DNA of 64,000 bases, taken from contig JAEYNZ010000123.1 in NCBI GenBank assembly GCA_023412195.1, forward strand, positions 1 through 64,000, given 5' to 3'. Both the position numbers and the translations under genes were made by a program. The DNA is from Bacteroidota bacterium (GTDB lineage Bacteria > Bacteroidota > Bacteroidia > Bacteroidales > Prolixibacteraceae). The notes under the pieces are model-generated. The model was not told where the DNA came from. It ran no database searches and saw nothing but the letters and a program-made list of their open reading frames with translations. Below are positions 37,573 through 47,597 of the stretch, piece after piece. Every line of letters begins with the position of its first letter. Positions within the stretch are counted from its first letter, which is position 1.

Positions 37573-38187
37573 TTATTCACCCACTACCACTTTGGCATAC
37601 CGGATGACTTTATCGTTCAAAAGATATCCCTTCTGGATAACATCTACGACTTTACCTTTCAGTTTTTCATCAGGGGCAGGAATTTTAGTCAGTGCCTCAT
37701 GATGATCGACATCGAATTCATGTTCAAGTGCTTCGATCTCTTTTACATTGTTTTGCTTTAAAAATTCTCTTAATTTACTGTATATTAACAGAGTACCTTG
37801 TTTAGCAGGATCGTCTTCAGGTATTTCCTTCAGTGACTGCAAGGCACGTTCAAAATCATCAACAACGGGCAGGATGCCAACCAATACTGATTCACCGCCT
37901 GATTTTATCAGGTCGGCCTTTTCCTTGATAGTCCGTTTGCGGAAATTGTCAAATTCCGCCTGAAGTCTCAGGTGTTTGTCGGTTAGTTCCCCAATCTTTT
38001 CTTCAAGCTCGGTTACTTTACCATCCTTTTTATCTTTTTTCGACTTCTTACCTTTTTCAGACTCATTTTCAGAAGTATGAGCTGCATCTTTCTCTTCCGC
38101 CCACTCTTTTCCGTTATTTTCGGAAGCTACTTCCGGTTTTTCTTTTTCTTTATGCTTATGTTCTTTTTTCATATTATCTTCTGCCAT
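37573..38187 (-). CDS. grpE: Nucleotide exchange factor GrpE
   Basis: GrpE, 204 aa, exchanges ADP for ATP on DnaK. It has a long acidic and Lys/Glu-rich N-terminus (residues 1-60), the coiled-coil dimer helix (KITELEEKIGELTDKHLRLQ-like region, about 58-100), and the conserved LPVVDDFERALQSL block. The C-terminal beta domain ends VIRYAKVVVGE. First gene of the grpE-dnaJ pair. Confidence 0.96.
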   Translation of the reverse strand: MAEDNMKKEHKHKEKEKPEVASENNGKEWAEEKDAAHTSENESEKGKKSKKDKKDGKVTELEEKIGELTDKHLRLQAEFDNFRKRTIKEKADLIKSGGESVLVGILPVVDDFERALQSLKEIPEDDPAKQGTLLIYSKLREFLKQNNVKEIEALEHEFDVDHHEALTKIPAPDEKLKGKVVDVIQKGYLLNDKVIRYAKVVVGE

Positions 38188-38321
38188 CGTTCTGTAAATT
38201 TAAATCCTCCGGATTTAATCAAATAATTTGCCAATCCTAATTAAAAGACAAATTGACACCCCTAAAAGAGCGTGTAATGCCACTGCATGTCAGTTTTGAC
38301 CAGATCAACTGCAGGTTAATC

Positions 38322-38837
38322 TTATTTTACAAGTTTTTCAAGCGTTGCCTCCAGGGCAGGTCCCCGCAGGTTGCGGGCTATAATTACGCCGTTTCCATCC
38401 AAAAGAAGGTTATAAGGAATTTGCCTGACCCCGTATATTGCAGCATGTTTTGAATACCAGCCTTTCAGATCGCTGATGTGGTAGGGCCATTCAAGTTTAT
38501 CATCGGCAATGGCTTTTTTCCACGCATCTTCAGTCCGGTCGAGTGATACGCTGAAAACAGAAAAACCTTTGCCTTCCTGAAAGTTTTTGTCCCTGTACTT
38601 TCGATAAGCACTAACAACTACAGGATTTTCCCTGCGGCACGGACCGCACCAGGCTGCCCAGAAATCAAGCAGAACTACCTGTCCGCGGGTATCTGATAAA
38701 CTATAGGATTTACCGTTGGGAGAATTCCCTGTCAGATCAGGTGCCTTGTTGCCAATGTCCAGGCCAAGCTTTGGCTGTGCATGAATTAAGCCTGCATTTA
38801 TAAGAATATATAACCCAAGAATAATTGCCTTTTTCAT
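38322..38837 (-). CDS. Exported TlpA-family thioredoxin-like protein
   Basis: A 171-aa thiol-disulfide protein with a signal peptide (MKKAIILGLYILINAGLIHA). The redox motif is WCGPC in LLDFWAAWCGPCRRENPVVV, and the cis-Pro is in RQIPYNLLLDGNGVI. It probably acts in the periplasm in disulfide reduction or cytochrome maturation. It is separate from the grpE and murA units. Confidence 0.9.
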   Translation of the reverse strand: MKKAIILGLYILINAGLIHAQPKLGLDIGNKAPDLTGNSPNGKSYSLSDTRGQVVLLDFWAAWCGPCRRENPVVVSAYRKYRDKNFQEGKGFSVFSVSLDRTEDAWKKAIADDKLEWPYHISDLKGWYSKHAAIYGVRQIPYNLLLDGNGVIIARNLRGPALEATLEKLVK

Positions 38838-38928
38838 CTGTTTCAGGTATTATTTATTAATGTATCAAAAATAAAAAAAATATGTAGTGTCTGCTTGTTT
38901 AAGGAAAATAACAATGGGTTAAAGCTTG

Positions 38929-40233
38929 TCAGGTCCTGGATATTTTTGCTCCTATTTCCCAAAGGCGGACTTCAATATTTTCATATCCCCGGTCGATCTG
39001 TCCAATGTTGTCGATGGTACTTTTTCCTTTAGCCGATAAAGCAGCAATGAGAAGCGCAATACCGGCCCGGATATCGGGCGAAGTCATTTGAGTAGGGCGA
39101 AGGTTATGCTCCCGGTTCAGGCCTATAACAGTTGCCCGGTGTGGATCGCATAATATAATCTGTGCTCCCATGTCAATAAGCTTATCAACAAAGAACAGGC
39201 GGCTTTCGAACATTTTCTGATGTATGAGTACACTTCCCTTTGCCTGTGTGGCAACAACCAGGAAGACGCTCAGGAGGTCAGGTGTCAGGCCAGGCCAGGG
39301 GGCATCTGAAATGGTCATAATAGAACCGTCGATGTACTGTTCTACTGCATAATGATCATTATTTTTAACTATAAGATCGTCACCATTCTGTTTTATATGA
39401 ATACCCAGCCGGCGAAAAGAATCAGGTATAATACCCAGATGTTCTGTACCTGCATTTTTGATTTTAATGTCTGAAGCAGTCATGGCAGCAAGGCCAATGA
39501 AACTGCCCACTTCAATCATATCAGGCAGAATACGGTGCCGGCAACCCTTTAGAGAAGTAACGCCCCGTATGGTTAGCAGGTTTGAACCAATTCCTGAAAT
39601 TTCAGCACCCATAGAAACCAACATCCGGCAAAGTTGCTGAACATATGGTTCACATGCTGCATTGTAGATTGTAGTTGTACCTTCAGCAAGAACAGCAGCC
39701 ATTATAATATTTGCGGTTCCTGTCACAGAAGCTTCATCAAGAAGCATATAGGCACCTTTAAGTTTGGTGGCTGAAACAGAATACCACTGGTTGTGAATAT
39801 CAAAAAGAAAAGTAGCACCCAGTTTTTGCAACCCGGAGAAATGGGTATCTATCCTGCGGCGGCCAATTTTATCACCACCCGGTTGGGGAATGAATCCTTT
39901 GCCGAAGCGTGCAAGCAGTGGTCCGATAATCATGACAGATCCCCTGAGGCTGGAAGCCTGGGTAGCATATTCCTCAGTTTTCAGGTAATCGATATTTACT
40001 TGGGAGGCATTGAACCTGTAGTTTCCTTTCTGAAGCCTTTCCACTTCTACACCCATCCCTTTTAAAATTTGTATCAGTTTTATAACATCACTGATTTCAG
40101 GAATATTTTCTATAATGATATCTTCAGAAGCTAACAGTGTGGCGCAAATAACCTGAAGCGCTTCATTTTTAGCGCCCTGGGGTTGGAGGGTTCCCTTCAG
40201 CGGGGAACCGCCTTCAACAAGAAAAGTTGCCAT
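38929..40233 (-). CDS. murA: UDP-N-acetylglucosamine 1-carboxyvinyltransferase with Asp at the fosfomycin Cys site
   Basis: First committed enzyme of peptidoglycan synthesis: PEP plus UDP-GlcNAc to enolpyruvyl-UDP-GlcNAc. It has 434 aa. Typical segments are PQGAKNEALQVI and LLARFGKGFIPQPGGDKIGRRRIDTH. The catalytic loop has Asp121 (codon at 39871-39873) in PGGDKIG, where E. coli MurA has Cys115. A Cys-to-Asp change at this site is known to confer fosfomycin resistance in chlamydial, borrelial and mycobacterial MurA. The neighbouring DUF4290 gene follows the usual Bacteroidota order and is probably translated with it (12-bp gap). Confidence 0.95.
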   Translation of the reverse strand: MATFLVEGGSPLKGTLQPQGAKNEALQVICATLLASEDIIIENIPEISDVIKLIQILKGMGVEVERLQKGNYRFNASQVNIDYLKTEEYATQASSLRGSVMIIGPLLARFGKGFIPQPGGDKIGRRRIDTHFSGLQKLGATFLFDIHNQWYSVSATKLKGAYMLLDEASVTGTANIIMAAVLAEGTTTIYNAACEPYVQQLCRMLVSMGAEISGIGSNLLTIRGVTSLKGCRHRILPDMIEVGSFIGLAAMTASDIKIKNAGTEHLGIIPDSFRRLGIHIKQNGDDLIVKNNDHYAVEQYIDGSIMTISDAPWPGLTPDLLSVFLVVATQAKGSVLIHQKMFESRLFFVDKLIDMGAQIILCDPHRATVIGLNREHNLRPTQMTSPDIRAGIALLIAALSAKGKSTIDNIGQIDRGYENIEVRLWEIGAKISRT

Positions 40234-40245
40234 GGGAAAGGGTTG

Positions 40246-40824
40246 TTACTTTTTCTTTTTTTTCTTTTTGGGAGGAGGCGGGGCAATTTTTGCATCCGTC
40301 AGTTTAAGATCACGAGGTACCTTAAGCCTGTGTTCCGATATTTCTTCAAGATCCAGGAATATCTTTTCATCTTCCACCGAATCCTTGTTCCACGTCATGT
40401 AAAGCTTTTTCATCTGGTTGGCAATCTGCTCAATCAGAATTCTTTGTTCGTCTCCCTCCATACCGATTGCAACTTCTATCAGTTTTTTTGTAATCAGTCC
40501 GTAGTGACGTAGGCTGATATCGTGCTGGTTATATGGAACTCTATGAGGTTTTTCTGTGAGAATATCAGGGGATGGCGGTTCGTACGGATAATCGATATCA
40601 AGCTCAAAATTGGACATGATTGCCAGGTGATCCCATAATTTGTGCTTGTATTCAGCCACGTCCCGTAAATACGGATAAAGGTTGCCCATTACATCGATCA
40701 GTGCCTGTGCCGACTGATTTCTTTTTTCCCGGTCTTCGATGGTAAACAGGTGGTCGACCATATACTGTATATTCCTTCCGTATTCCGGCATCGGAAGCTT
40801 CTTTCTTTGAGTATTATAATCCAT
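40246..40824 (-). CDS. DUF4290 protein with proline-lysine tail
   Basis: A 192-aa protein of the DUF4290 family, found chiefly in Bacteroidota and usually just upstream of murA. The body is helical (EYGRNIQYMVDHLF, AEYKHKLWDHLAIMS, LRHYGLITKKLIEVAIGM). The C-terminus ends in APPPPKKKKKKK, a strikingly basic tail. The function is unknown; the fixed position before murA hints at a role in envelope or wall synthesis. Confidence 0.88.
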   Translation of the reverse strand: MDYNTQRKKLPMPEYGRNIQYMVDHLFTIEDREKRNQSAQALIDVMGNLYPYLRDVAEYKHKLWDHLAIMSNFELDIDYPYEPPSPDILTEKPHRVPYNQHDISLRHYGLITKKLIEVAIGMEGDEQRILIEQIANQMKKLYMTWNKDSVEDEKIFLDLEEISEHRLKVPRDLKLTDAKIAPPPPKKKKKKK

Positions 40825-40930
40825 GAATTGATTAAATTATTTACAACTATTTTATTTACAGGAGCAAGTGGGAGTTTATAACCATGCAAATCTAATCATT
40901 TCTTTGCAATTAGCCACTCTCCCCATGATT

Positions 40931-43264
40931 TTAGGAAAAATCATGCCTGATCTTCAGCCGTGCAAACTTCAACAGCAGCTGTTTGGTCCCTGCATTCTGG
41001 AAGAACACAGTTGCCTTACGATTAGGCGGTATACCTTCAACCTTTAGTATCTTTCCTGTACCAAAACGCTGATGTTCGACAGTCATACCCTGCACTATTT
41101 TATCAGGATTATCAGCCATAAAATCCGAATTATCGACATTTTGAACGGAGGCGGCTTCAGGTTTCCTGACAAATGCCTCAGGTCGCCATGGTTTTGCAGG
41201 AGGAGTGTTTAACTGTCCGCGGGGAATAGTCCGTTCCCTGTATCCGGTAGATACTCTTTCGTGCCGTTCTGCAGGTGAGCGCTGATTATTAAAAGAAAAT
41301 CCTGTAAGGAATGAGGGATCCATTTCAACCAGAAAGCGGCTGGGAGAACAGAATTCAAGCTTACCCCAACGGTAACGCTGATTAGCAAAACTAAACCAGG
41401 CATTATCCTTCGCCCGGGTCAGGGCAACATAAAAAAGCCTGCGCTCTTCCTCAAGTGCTTCCTCTGATCTTTTTTCTTCGGCCTGTGCAGATGGGAACAG
41501 GTTCTCTTCGAGTCCTACCACAAAAACATTTTTGAACTCGAGTCCTTTTGCCGAATGAATGGTCATCATGGTAACCTTATCGCGGTCTTCATCTTTTTCA
41601 TTATCCTGATCAGTAAGCAGTGCCACATCTTCAAGATAATTCTCAAGTTTTGCCGGCCTGTCTTCCTCAATGGCGCTGATACTGAATTCCTGGATGCCGT
41701 TCAGCAATTCCTGTATGTTTTCATGACGGCTTAAACCTTCAGGCGATTTGTCACTGCTTAATTCAACAAGCATTCCGGTTTTTTCGGCAATCGTTTTAGC
41801 AGCCTCCCATGCATCTGAACCGGCAGCTATCGCTGTAAACTGATCAATGAGTGCAGCAAACCGTGTTAATTTTGTAACAGTTCCCTGGTTAAGTCCCAAC
41901 CTGTTTTCAGAAAGACCGGTGATTATTTTCCAGATGGATACCTCAGCATCGACTGCAGCCGTTTCGAGTTTCGATAAGGTTGCATCTCCAATCCCACGTG
42001 CCGGATAGTTTATGATACGTTTTAATGCTTCATTATCCCACGGATTGATTACCAACCTAAAGTATGCAAGCAAATCCTTTATTTCTTTCCGCTGATAAAA
42101 ACTGAGGCCTCCATAAATTTTATAGGGAATATTTCTTCTCCTTAAAGCTTCCTCGAATATTCTTGATTGTGCATTGGTGCGATAAAGGATGGCATAATCC
42201 TGGTTTTTGTAATGATCGCGTAACTGGGTTTCCGAAATCTCCTGGGCAACAAGGAATCCTTCTTCATTATCAGTCAATGCAGAAATTACCCTGATACTTT
42301 TCCCCGGAGCGTTTTCTGAAAACACCTTTTTCGGTATCTGTTTTTTGTTTCTGGCAATGATGCTGTTGGCTGCATTTACAATAGTCTGGCTGGATCGGTA
42401 ATTCTGTTCAAGCTTAAATATTTTATGGTCAGGGTAATCCGACTGAAAATTCAGTATGTTTTCTATACGGGCTCCCCTGAAGGAATAGATACTTTGTGCA
42501 TCATCACCAACTACACAAATATTCCTGTGTGCGGCAGCAAGCTTTTTAATAATGAGATATTGGGCATAATTTGTATCCTGGTACTCATCCACGAGGATGT
42601 AATCGAACCGTTGCTGGTATTTCGACAGGATGTCGGGATAGTCGCGAAACAGGACATTTGTTATTAGCAGAAGGTCGTCGAAGTCCATGGCACCCGAAAG
42701 CCTGCACCGCTTAACATACTCCTTGTATATTTCAGCTACAGCAGGCATACGCATGGCCTTATCAGCTATTCTGACTTCTGAATTTTCAGCATAAAGCTTT
42801 GGAGTAATCAGGTTGTTTTTAGCCATTGAAATCCGTGCTGCAACGCTGCCTGGCTTGTATGTTTTATCATCAAGCTGAAAACCCTTTATAATCGTTTTGA
42901 TGAGACTTTTACTATCGGCCGAATCGAAGATCGTAAAATTTGATGGGTAACCTATGGTTTCATGTTCTGCTCTCAGAATCCGGGCAAAAACGGAGTGGAA
43001 GGTACCCATCCATAAATAACGGGCCATTTTCTCCCCCATAACCGAACCGATACGTTCCTTCATTTCCTTTGCGGCCTTGTTGGTAAAGGTTAGGGCTAGA
43101 ATAGAAGAAGGGCGGGCACCTTGTTTGAGCAGGTGAGCAATACGGTAGGTAAGCACTCTGGTTTTTCCCGAACCTGCACCGGCAATAATCAGTGCGGGTC
43201 CTTCGGTTGAAACTACTGCTTCCTGCTGTGACTTATTCAGATCTTTGAGGTAATCGAAAACCAT
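40931..43264 (-). CDS. uvrD: UvrD/PcrA-type ATP-dependent DNA helicase
   Basis: A 777-aa superfamily 1 3'-5' helicase for excision repair and recombination control. Walker A is IIAGAGSGKTRVLTYR, Walker B is VDEYQDTN, and further motifs are VGDDAQSIYSFRGA, LEQNYRSSQTI and MTIHSAKGLEFKNVFV. The C-terminus (residues of about 690-777) has a Tudor-like segment with TVEHQRFGTGKILKVEG, as in PcrA, where it binds RNA polymerase. pcrA may be the closer name. Confidence 0.95.
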   Translation of the reverse strand: MVFDYLKDLNKSQQEAVVSTEGPALIIAGAGSGKTRVLTYRIAHLLKQGARPSSILALTFTNKAAKEMKERIGSVMGEKMARYLWMGTFHSVFARILRAEHETIGYPSNFTIFDSADSKSLIKTIIKGFQLDDKTYKPGSVAARISMAKNNLITPKLYAENSEVRIADKAMRMPAVAEIYKEYVKRCRLSGAMDFDDLLLITNVLFRDYPDILSKYQQRFDYILVDEYQDTNYAQYLIIKKLAAAHRNICVVGDDAQSIYSFRGARIENILNFQSDYPDHKIFKLEQNYRSSQTIVNAANSIIARNKKQIPKKVFSENAPGKSIRVISALTDNEEGFLVAQEISETQLRDHYKNQDYAILYRTNAQSRIFEEALRRRNIPYKIYGGLSFYQRKEIKDLLAYFRLVINPWDNEALKRIINYPARGIGDATLSKLETAAVDAEVSIWKIITGLSENRLGLNQGTVTKLTRFAALIDQFTAIAAGSDAWEAAKTIAEKTGMLVELSSDKSPEGLSRHENIQELLNGIQEFSISAIEEDRPAKLENYLEDVALLTDQDNEKDEDRDKVTMMTIHSAKGLEFKNVFVVGLEENLFPSAQAEEKRSEEALEEERRLFYVALTRAKDNAWFSFANQRYRWGKLEFCSPSRFLVEMDPSFLTGFSFNNQRSPAERHERVSTGYRERTIPRGQLNTPPAKPWRPEAFVRKPEAASVQNVDNSDFMADNPDKIVQGMTVEHQRFGTGKILKVEGIPPNRKATVFFQNAGTKQLLLKFARLKIRHDFS

Positions 43265-43512
43265 TTAAATTGAGTGTCATTATGAAAAAACAAAAATAGA
43301 AGTTGTTTCAGGGAATCATAGTATTTTCATACTCATTTTTCAAGAATTTATGATACAATGATAACTATTTTTTACAAATGTCTACTTTTCAGGCTTCTCC
43401 GGGAAACACAAAGAACAATAATGGAAAAATAGAAAAGCAATATCCTGTCGATTTTTATATATGCCCAAACAATTAAATAAAAATTATACGTTAATATTGT
43501 AGCTTTAAGTTT

Positions 43513-44823
43513 ATGGGTTTTATGAAAAATAAATGCACCTTATACTTCTTACTTGGTTTTCTGTTTCTGCTGAATGTTCATATAGTGAAAGCTCAGATTA
43601 CTGCTCCTGCCGCCCAGGCTGCTGTAAAAACAGAATACACTGCATTTCAGCAACAGGATGATATTTTTATTTTCTGCAGTCCGGATTCGCCTGCCACTCC
43701 TGCATCGTTACAGGTGCAGACTGCACTCACCGGAACAAAAACATTTTTATGGGAGAAATATAATCCAGTTACTGCTGCCTTTGAATTTTATTTTTCTGAA
43801 AGCACTGAACAACAGCAGTCTGTTGTTCAGAATCTGGAAAACGGAGGATACCGCGTTACTGTAACCCAGGGTGCAACCACAGATATCTACCGCGCCTGGG
43901 TATTTAACAACTGGTCAACAGCCAGTGCTTCCCTCTCTGAATCAACATGTGAATCATTTCTTTTGGAAGGGGAATTCACAACTTCGCCTTTGATTTATTA
44001 CGATATAACAAGTAATAATCAACTGGAAGTTTTTAAGGATATAAAAGCTGAATGGAGCGAAGGAGAAATTGCGCTATCAGGAAATTTAAACTTCAGGGTA
44101 TCCAATCCTCCTTCAATAGATACTGAATACACTTTAAGAATCTATGACCGTTTTGGATGTGAAGTGACAGCCAATATACTTTACGAATCTATTGTACCGC
44201 TCGCAGCGTTTACAGCCGAACCGATGGAAGGTGAGGCACCTCTTGAAGTAAAGTTTAACAACCTGTCGGAAAACGCTGATCCTGGTTCATATGAATGGTT
44301 CTTCTACCGTAGCCTCGATGACATCAAAAGGGAATCGGAAAGTACACAGCAACCTATCGACAGCATTTCGCTTGTGGCTTACGACGAGAACCCGGTTTAC
44401 ACCTATGAAACTTCAGGCAGTTATAAGGTAAAGCTTGTTGCTAAAAATACATCGGAATTTCATGCATGTGTCGACACTGCTTATCTTCAGGGTTTTATAG
44501 TAGTTGACACTTCTTTTGTTGCAGTGCCTAATGTGTTTACACCGAACGGCGATGGAATCAACGATGGGTTTATCGTACAATTCTGGTCAATGCAAAGCAT
44601 TAAAATATCAATTTTTAACCGGTGGGGTAAGCGCATCCATTTCTGGGAAAACGACAATGTCCGCGGATTCGATGATACTTACGCAGCCACGGTGTGGGAC
44701 GGGCGATCAGGTGGGCGTTTTGCAACTCCCGGAGTTTACTATTATATTATTGAAGGAAGAGGGCGGGATGATAAAACCAGAAAAGCACATGGCTTCTTTC
44801 ACCTCTTCAGGGATAAAGACTGA
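43513..44823 (+). CDS. Secreted PKD-domain protein with T9SS type B sorting domain
   Basis: A 436-aa protein exported through the type IX secretion system. The start may be 43513 or the ATG at 43522. After the signal peptide (ending near VHIVKAQ) come Ig/PKD-like domains, the clearest being AFTAEPMEGEAPLEVKFNNLSE. The C-terminal 100 residues are the gliding-motility-associated (CHU_C) type B domain: VPNVFTPNGDGINDGF, ISIFNRWGKRIHFWEN, TVWDGR and GVYYYIIEGRG. Such proteins are on the surface or released and often serve in adhesion. The ligand is unknown. Confidence 0.88.
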   Translation: MGFMKNKCTLYFLLGFLFLLNVHIVKAQITAPAAQAAVKTEYTAFQQQDDIFIFCSPDSPATPASLQVQTALTGTKTFLWEKYNPVTAAFEFYFSESTEQQQSVVQNLENGGYRVTVTQGATTDIYRAWVFNNWSTASASLSESTCESFLLEGEFTTSPLIYYDITSNNQLEVFKDIKAEWSEGEIALSGNLNFRVSNPPSIDTEYTLRIYDRFGCEVTANILYESIVPLAAFTAEPMEGEAPLEVKFNNLSENADPGSYEWFFYRSLDDIKRESESTQQPIDSISLVAYDENPVYTYETSGSYKVKLVAKNTSEFHACVDTAYLQGFIVVDTSFVAVPNVFTPNGDGINDGFIVQFWSMQSIKISIFNRWGKRIHFWENDNVRGFDDTYAATVWDGRSGGRFATPGVYYYIIEGRGRDDKTRKAHGFFHLFRDKD

Positions 44824-44851
44824 AAAAGGTTGAAGGAAATACTCGGATCGA

Positions 44852-45805
44852 TCAGCTATCCATTTTAAAAGGTATCGACAACCAGAATGTGCTGCCTGAC
44901 CCCGCCTGCGATTCAAGCCACAGTTTTCCTCCCAGCAATCCGGTGTAGAATTTTGCAATAGGCAAACCCAGGCCCAATCCTTCGTAAGGACTTGCTAACG
45001 ATGAATCTACCTGTGCAAAACGCTCAAAAATGATTTCATGCCATTCGTCGGGTATCCCTGTACCTGTGTCCCTGATATAAAATAAAACAGAATCATTACT
45101 GCGTCGGGAACCTATCTCCACCACTCCGCTATTTGTAAATTTAATTCCATTTTTAATCAGATTACCAAGAATGGATTCCAGTTTGTTTTTATCCGTCTCT
45201 ACTTTAGCATCAATAGGCTGAACTTCATTATTTAAAAGAAGTTCCAAACCTTTCTCCTTCGCTGCAGGCAAAAATGAATCATGCAGGTTTCTGAGCATTG
45301 TATGAATATTAACTTTCGTTTTATATACAGGAAGCTCTTCCGATTCAATCCGTGAGATTTCAACAATGTTATTGATGGTTTCCAACATGCGGTCACTGCT
45401 CTTTTTTACCTGTCCGAGATATTTTTCCATGTGTTCCTGGGAAAGCACGCGGTTTTCAAGCAGACTGATAAACCCCACTATACCATTCATAGGAGTTCTG
45501 ATCTCATGGCTTAAATTGGCAAGGAAAGCTGATTTTAAACGGTCATTTTCTTCTGCCAGATTTTTTGCATCCAGTAAATTTTTGGTAATCTCCTGCTGTT
45601 GTCGCTTATAATACCGGGCAATAAAGAAAATTACAACAGCACTCACTACCACAAACAGAACACCTTTTACTGATTGAAATGCGTTTTGGTAATGGTCTTC
45701 CTCTATAAATAGTTGTAACAATAAATCGGTTAACAATATCCACCCGATACCGAAGAAAAGATAAATCAGTGTAATCCTGATATCAAAATTGATTTTCTTA
45801 TTCAT
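44852..45805 (-). CDS. Sensor histidine kinase
   Basis: A 317-aa membrane histidine kinase. Two hydrophobic helices (ITLIYLFFGIGWILLTDLLL and GVLFVVVSAVVIFFIARYY) flank a short periplasmic loop of about 20 residues, so there is little room for a ligand domain. HisKA has the phosphoacceptor His in LSHEIRTPMNGIVGF (about residue 99), and HATPase_c has DTGTGIPDEWHE and GLGLGLPIAKFYTGLLGG. There is no adjacent response regulator, so it is an orphan. It probably senses a membrane state or works in a phosphorelay. Confidence 0.9.
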   Translation of the reverse strand: MNKKINFDIRITLIYLFFGIGWILLTDLLLQLFIEEDHYQNAFQSVKGVLFVVVSAVVIFFIARYYKRQQQEITKNLLDAKNLAEENDRLKSAFLANLSHEIRTPMNGIVGFISLLENRVLSQEHMEKYLGQVKKSSDRMLETINNIVEISRIESEELPVYKTKVNIHTMLRNLHDSFLPAAKEKGLELLLNNEVQPIDAKVETDKNKLESILGNLIKNGIKFTNSGVVEIGSRRSNDSVLFYIRDTGTGIPDEWHEIIFERFAQVDSSLASPYEGLGLGLPIAKFYTGLLGGKLWLESQAGSGSTFWLSIPFKMDS

Positions 45806-46052
45806 ATCCCCTTCTTGCTGACAGCACCCTTAACCCAGATTTTGTTGAAAATAAGAGACTGCTCTCCTACCTCTTATATGAGTTGGCAACCTGATAAAAC
45901 CACATTGTGATGTTATTTCTCTCTGCTATACCTTTATTTCACAAGTTACATTAAATTATACACAGGCTAAAAGAATTCAGATAACAAAAACAACATTTTT
46001 CCATAAAGGTTTTAGAAACTTCAACTTACCAAATTCAGCTTTATGCAGCTTT

Positions 46053-47591
46053 TTATGGTACTACATAATGAATTCCTGCACCGGGACCAAGAGGAATCCC
46101 CAATAAAAGCCACACTATAAGAAGTAAAATCCAGACTACCAGGAAAACCAATGTATATGGTATCATGGAAGCCACGATGGTTCCTATGCCAGCCTTTGGA
46201 TCATATTTCTGAAAGAAGGCAATTATCAGGGCGAAGAAGCTCATCATAGGAGATATGACATTGGTGACACTGTCGCCAATTCTGTAGACGACCTGCGACA
46301 GTTCAGGCGAATAACCCATAATCATGAACATGGGAATGAAAACTGGTGCCAGAATGGCCCATTTTGCAGAAGCACTGCCCATGAGCATATTAACCGATGC
46401 TGACAACAGGATGAAAAGAATCATTAAGGGGATCAGTCCCAGGTTGGCTTTCATCAGCATTTCTGCCCCTTCAACTGCCAGAATAATTCCAAGGTTGCTC
46501 CATTTGAAGTATGCTACAAACTGAGCGGCAAAAAATACAAGAACCAGATATGTAGCCAATGATTTCATTGAACCAGCAAGACCGTTCATCACATCGGCAT
46601 CGCTTTTAAAAACACCGGTTGTAAATCCATAGGCAAGCCCCATTCCTCCTGCAGTTATGAAAAGCATTGCTACCACACCTTTGATGAGCGGAGAGTTTAA
46701 CAAACTACCATCGTCACCACGGAAAAAACCACCCTCCGGAATGATCCCTGCCAGTGTAATGCCTAAAATACCCAGAAAGACCAGTCCTGCCATGAGCAAT
46801 CCTTTTTTTTCCTTACCTGAAAGCCGCTCAAGCTTGTTATTATCCTCCGAGCCTTCTCCTGTATACTTCCCCAGCCTTGGCTCCACAAGTTTTTCAGTTA
46901 CGATTGTTCCTGCAAAAGCAATGATGAAAGTAGAAGCAACCATAAAATAATAATTGGCTGTGGCATTCACCTCATAAACCGGATCAAGGATACGTGCTGC
47001 TTCTTCCGATAAACCTGCCAGCAAAGGATCGATAGTACCCAGTACCAGGTTGGCGCTGAAGCCCCCCGAAACGCCGGCAAATGCAGCTGCCATACCGGCC
47101 AGGGGATGACGGCCTACAGCAAGAAATATAACACCTGCCATGGGAATAAGCAAAACATAACCGATATCAGAAGCAACATTTGATAATACGCCAGAGAATA
47201 CAATGACAAAAGTAAGCAGTTTCTTGGGTGAGTTTAATACCAGCAACCTAATGATCGTATGCACCAATCCACTTTTTTCTGCAATTCCAATGCCCAGCAT
47301 AGCAACCATTACAATTCCCAGAGGAGCAAAACCTGTGTAATTATCCACCATCTCCAGCAGGATGCGGTGGATTCCCTCACGCGACAAAAGATTCACCGGA
47401 CGGACAATTTCGCCGGTGGCAGGATGAGTAACCTCCCACCCCAACAGGTGACCTGCCAGGGAAACCACTAAAGCAGTTAGTGCAAATAATGCAAAGAGTG
47501 TGGCAGGATGCGGCAAAGCATTGCCGGCACGTTCTGTCCAGTTTAACAGCCGCTTGAATATCCCTGCTTTTTTAGACTGATTATCCATCAT
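46053..47591 (-). CDS. AbgT-family transporter
   Basis: A 512-aa membrane protein with about eleven hydrophobic helices. It begins FKRLLNWTERAGNALPHPATLF and contains GIGIAEKSGLVHTIIRLLVL, SDIGYVLLIPMAGVIFLAVGR and SASVNMLMGSASAKWAILAPVF, characteristic of the AbgT family. E. coli AbgT imports p-aminobenzoyl-glutamate; other members export sulfonamides. It lies six bases after the agmatinase stop, so both may be one transcript, with a possible function in moving amines or folate breakdown products. Confidence 0.9.
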   Translation of the reverse strand: MMDNQSKKAGIFKRLLNWTERAGNALPHPATLFALFALTALVVSLAGHLLGWEVTHPATGEIVRPVNLLSREGIHRILLEMVDNYTGFAPLGIVMVAMLGIGIAEKSGLVHTIIRLLVLNSPKKLLTFVIVFSGVLSNVASDIGYVLLIPMAGVIFLAVGRHPLAGMAAAFAGVSGGFSANLVLGTIDPLLAGLSEEAARILDPVYEVNATANYYFMVASTFIIAFAGTIVTEKLVEPRLGKYTGEGSEDNNKLERLSGKEKKGLLMAGLVFLGILGITLAGIIPEGGFFRGDDGSLLNSPLIKGVVAMLFITAGGMGLAYGFTTGVFKSDADVMNGLAGSMKSLATYLVLVFFAAQFVAYFKWSNLGIILAVEGAEMLMKANLGLIPLMILFILLSASVNMLMGSASAKWAILAPVFIPMFMIMGYSPELSQVVYRIGDSVTNVISPMMSFFALIIAFFQKYDPKAGIGTIVASMIPYTLVFLVVWILLLIVWLLLGIPLGPGAGIHYVVP

Positions 47592-47597
47592 TCCGTT

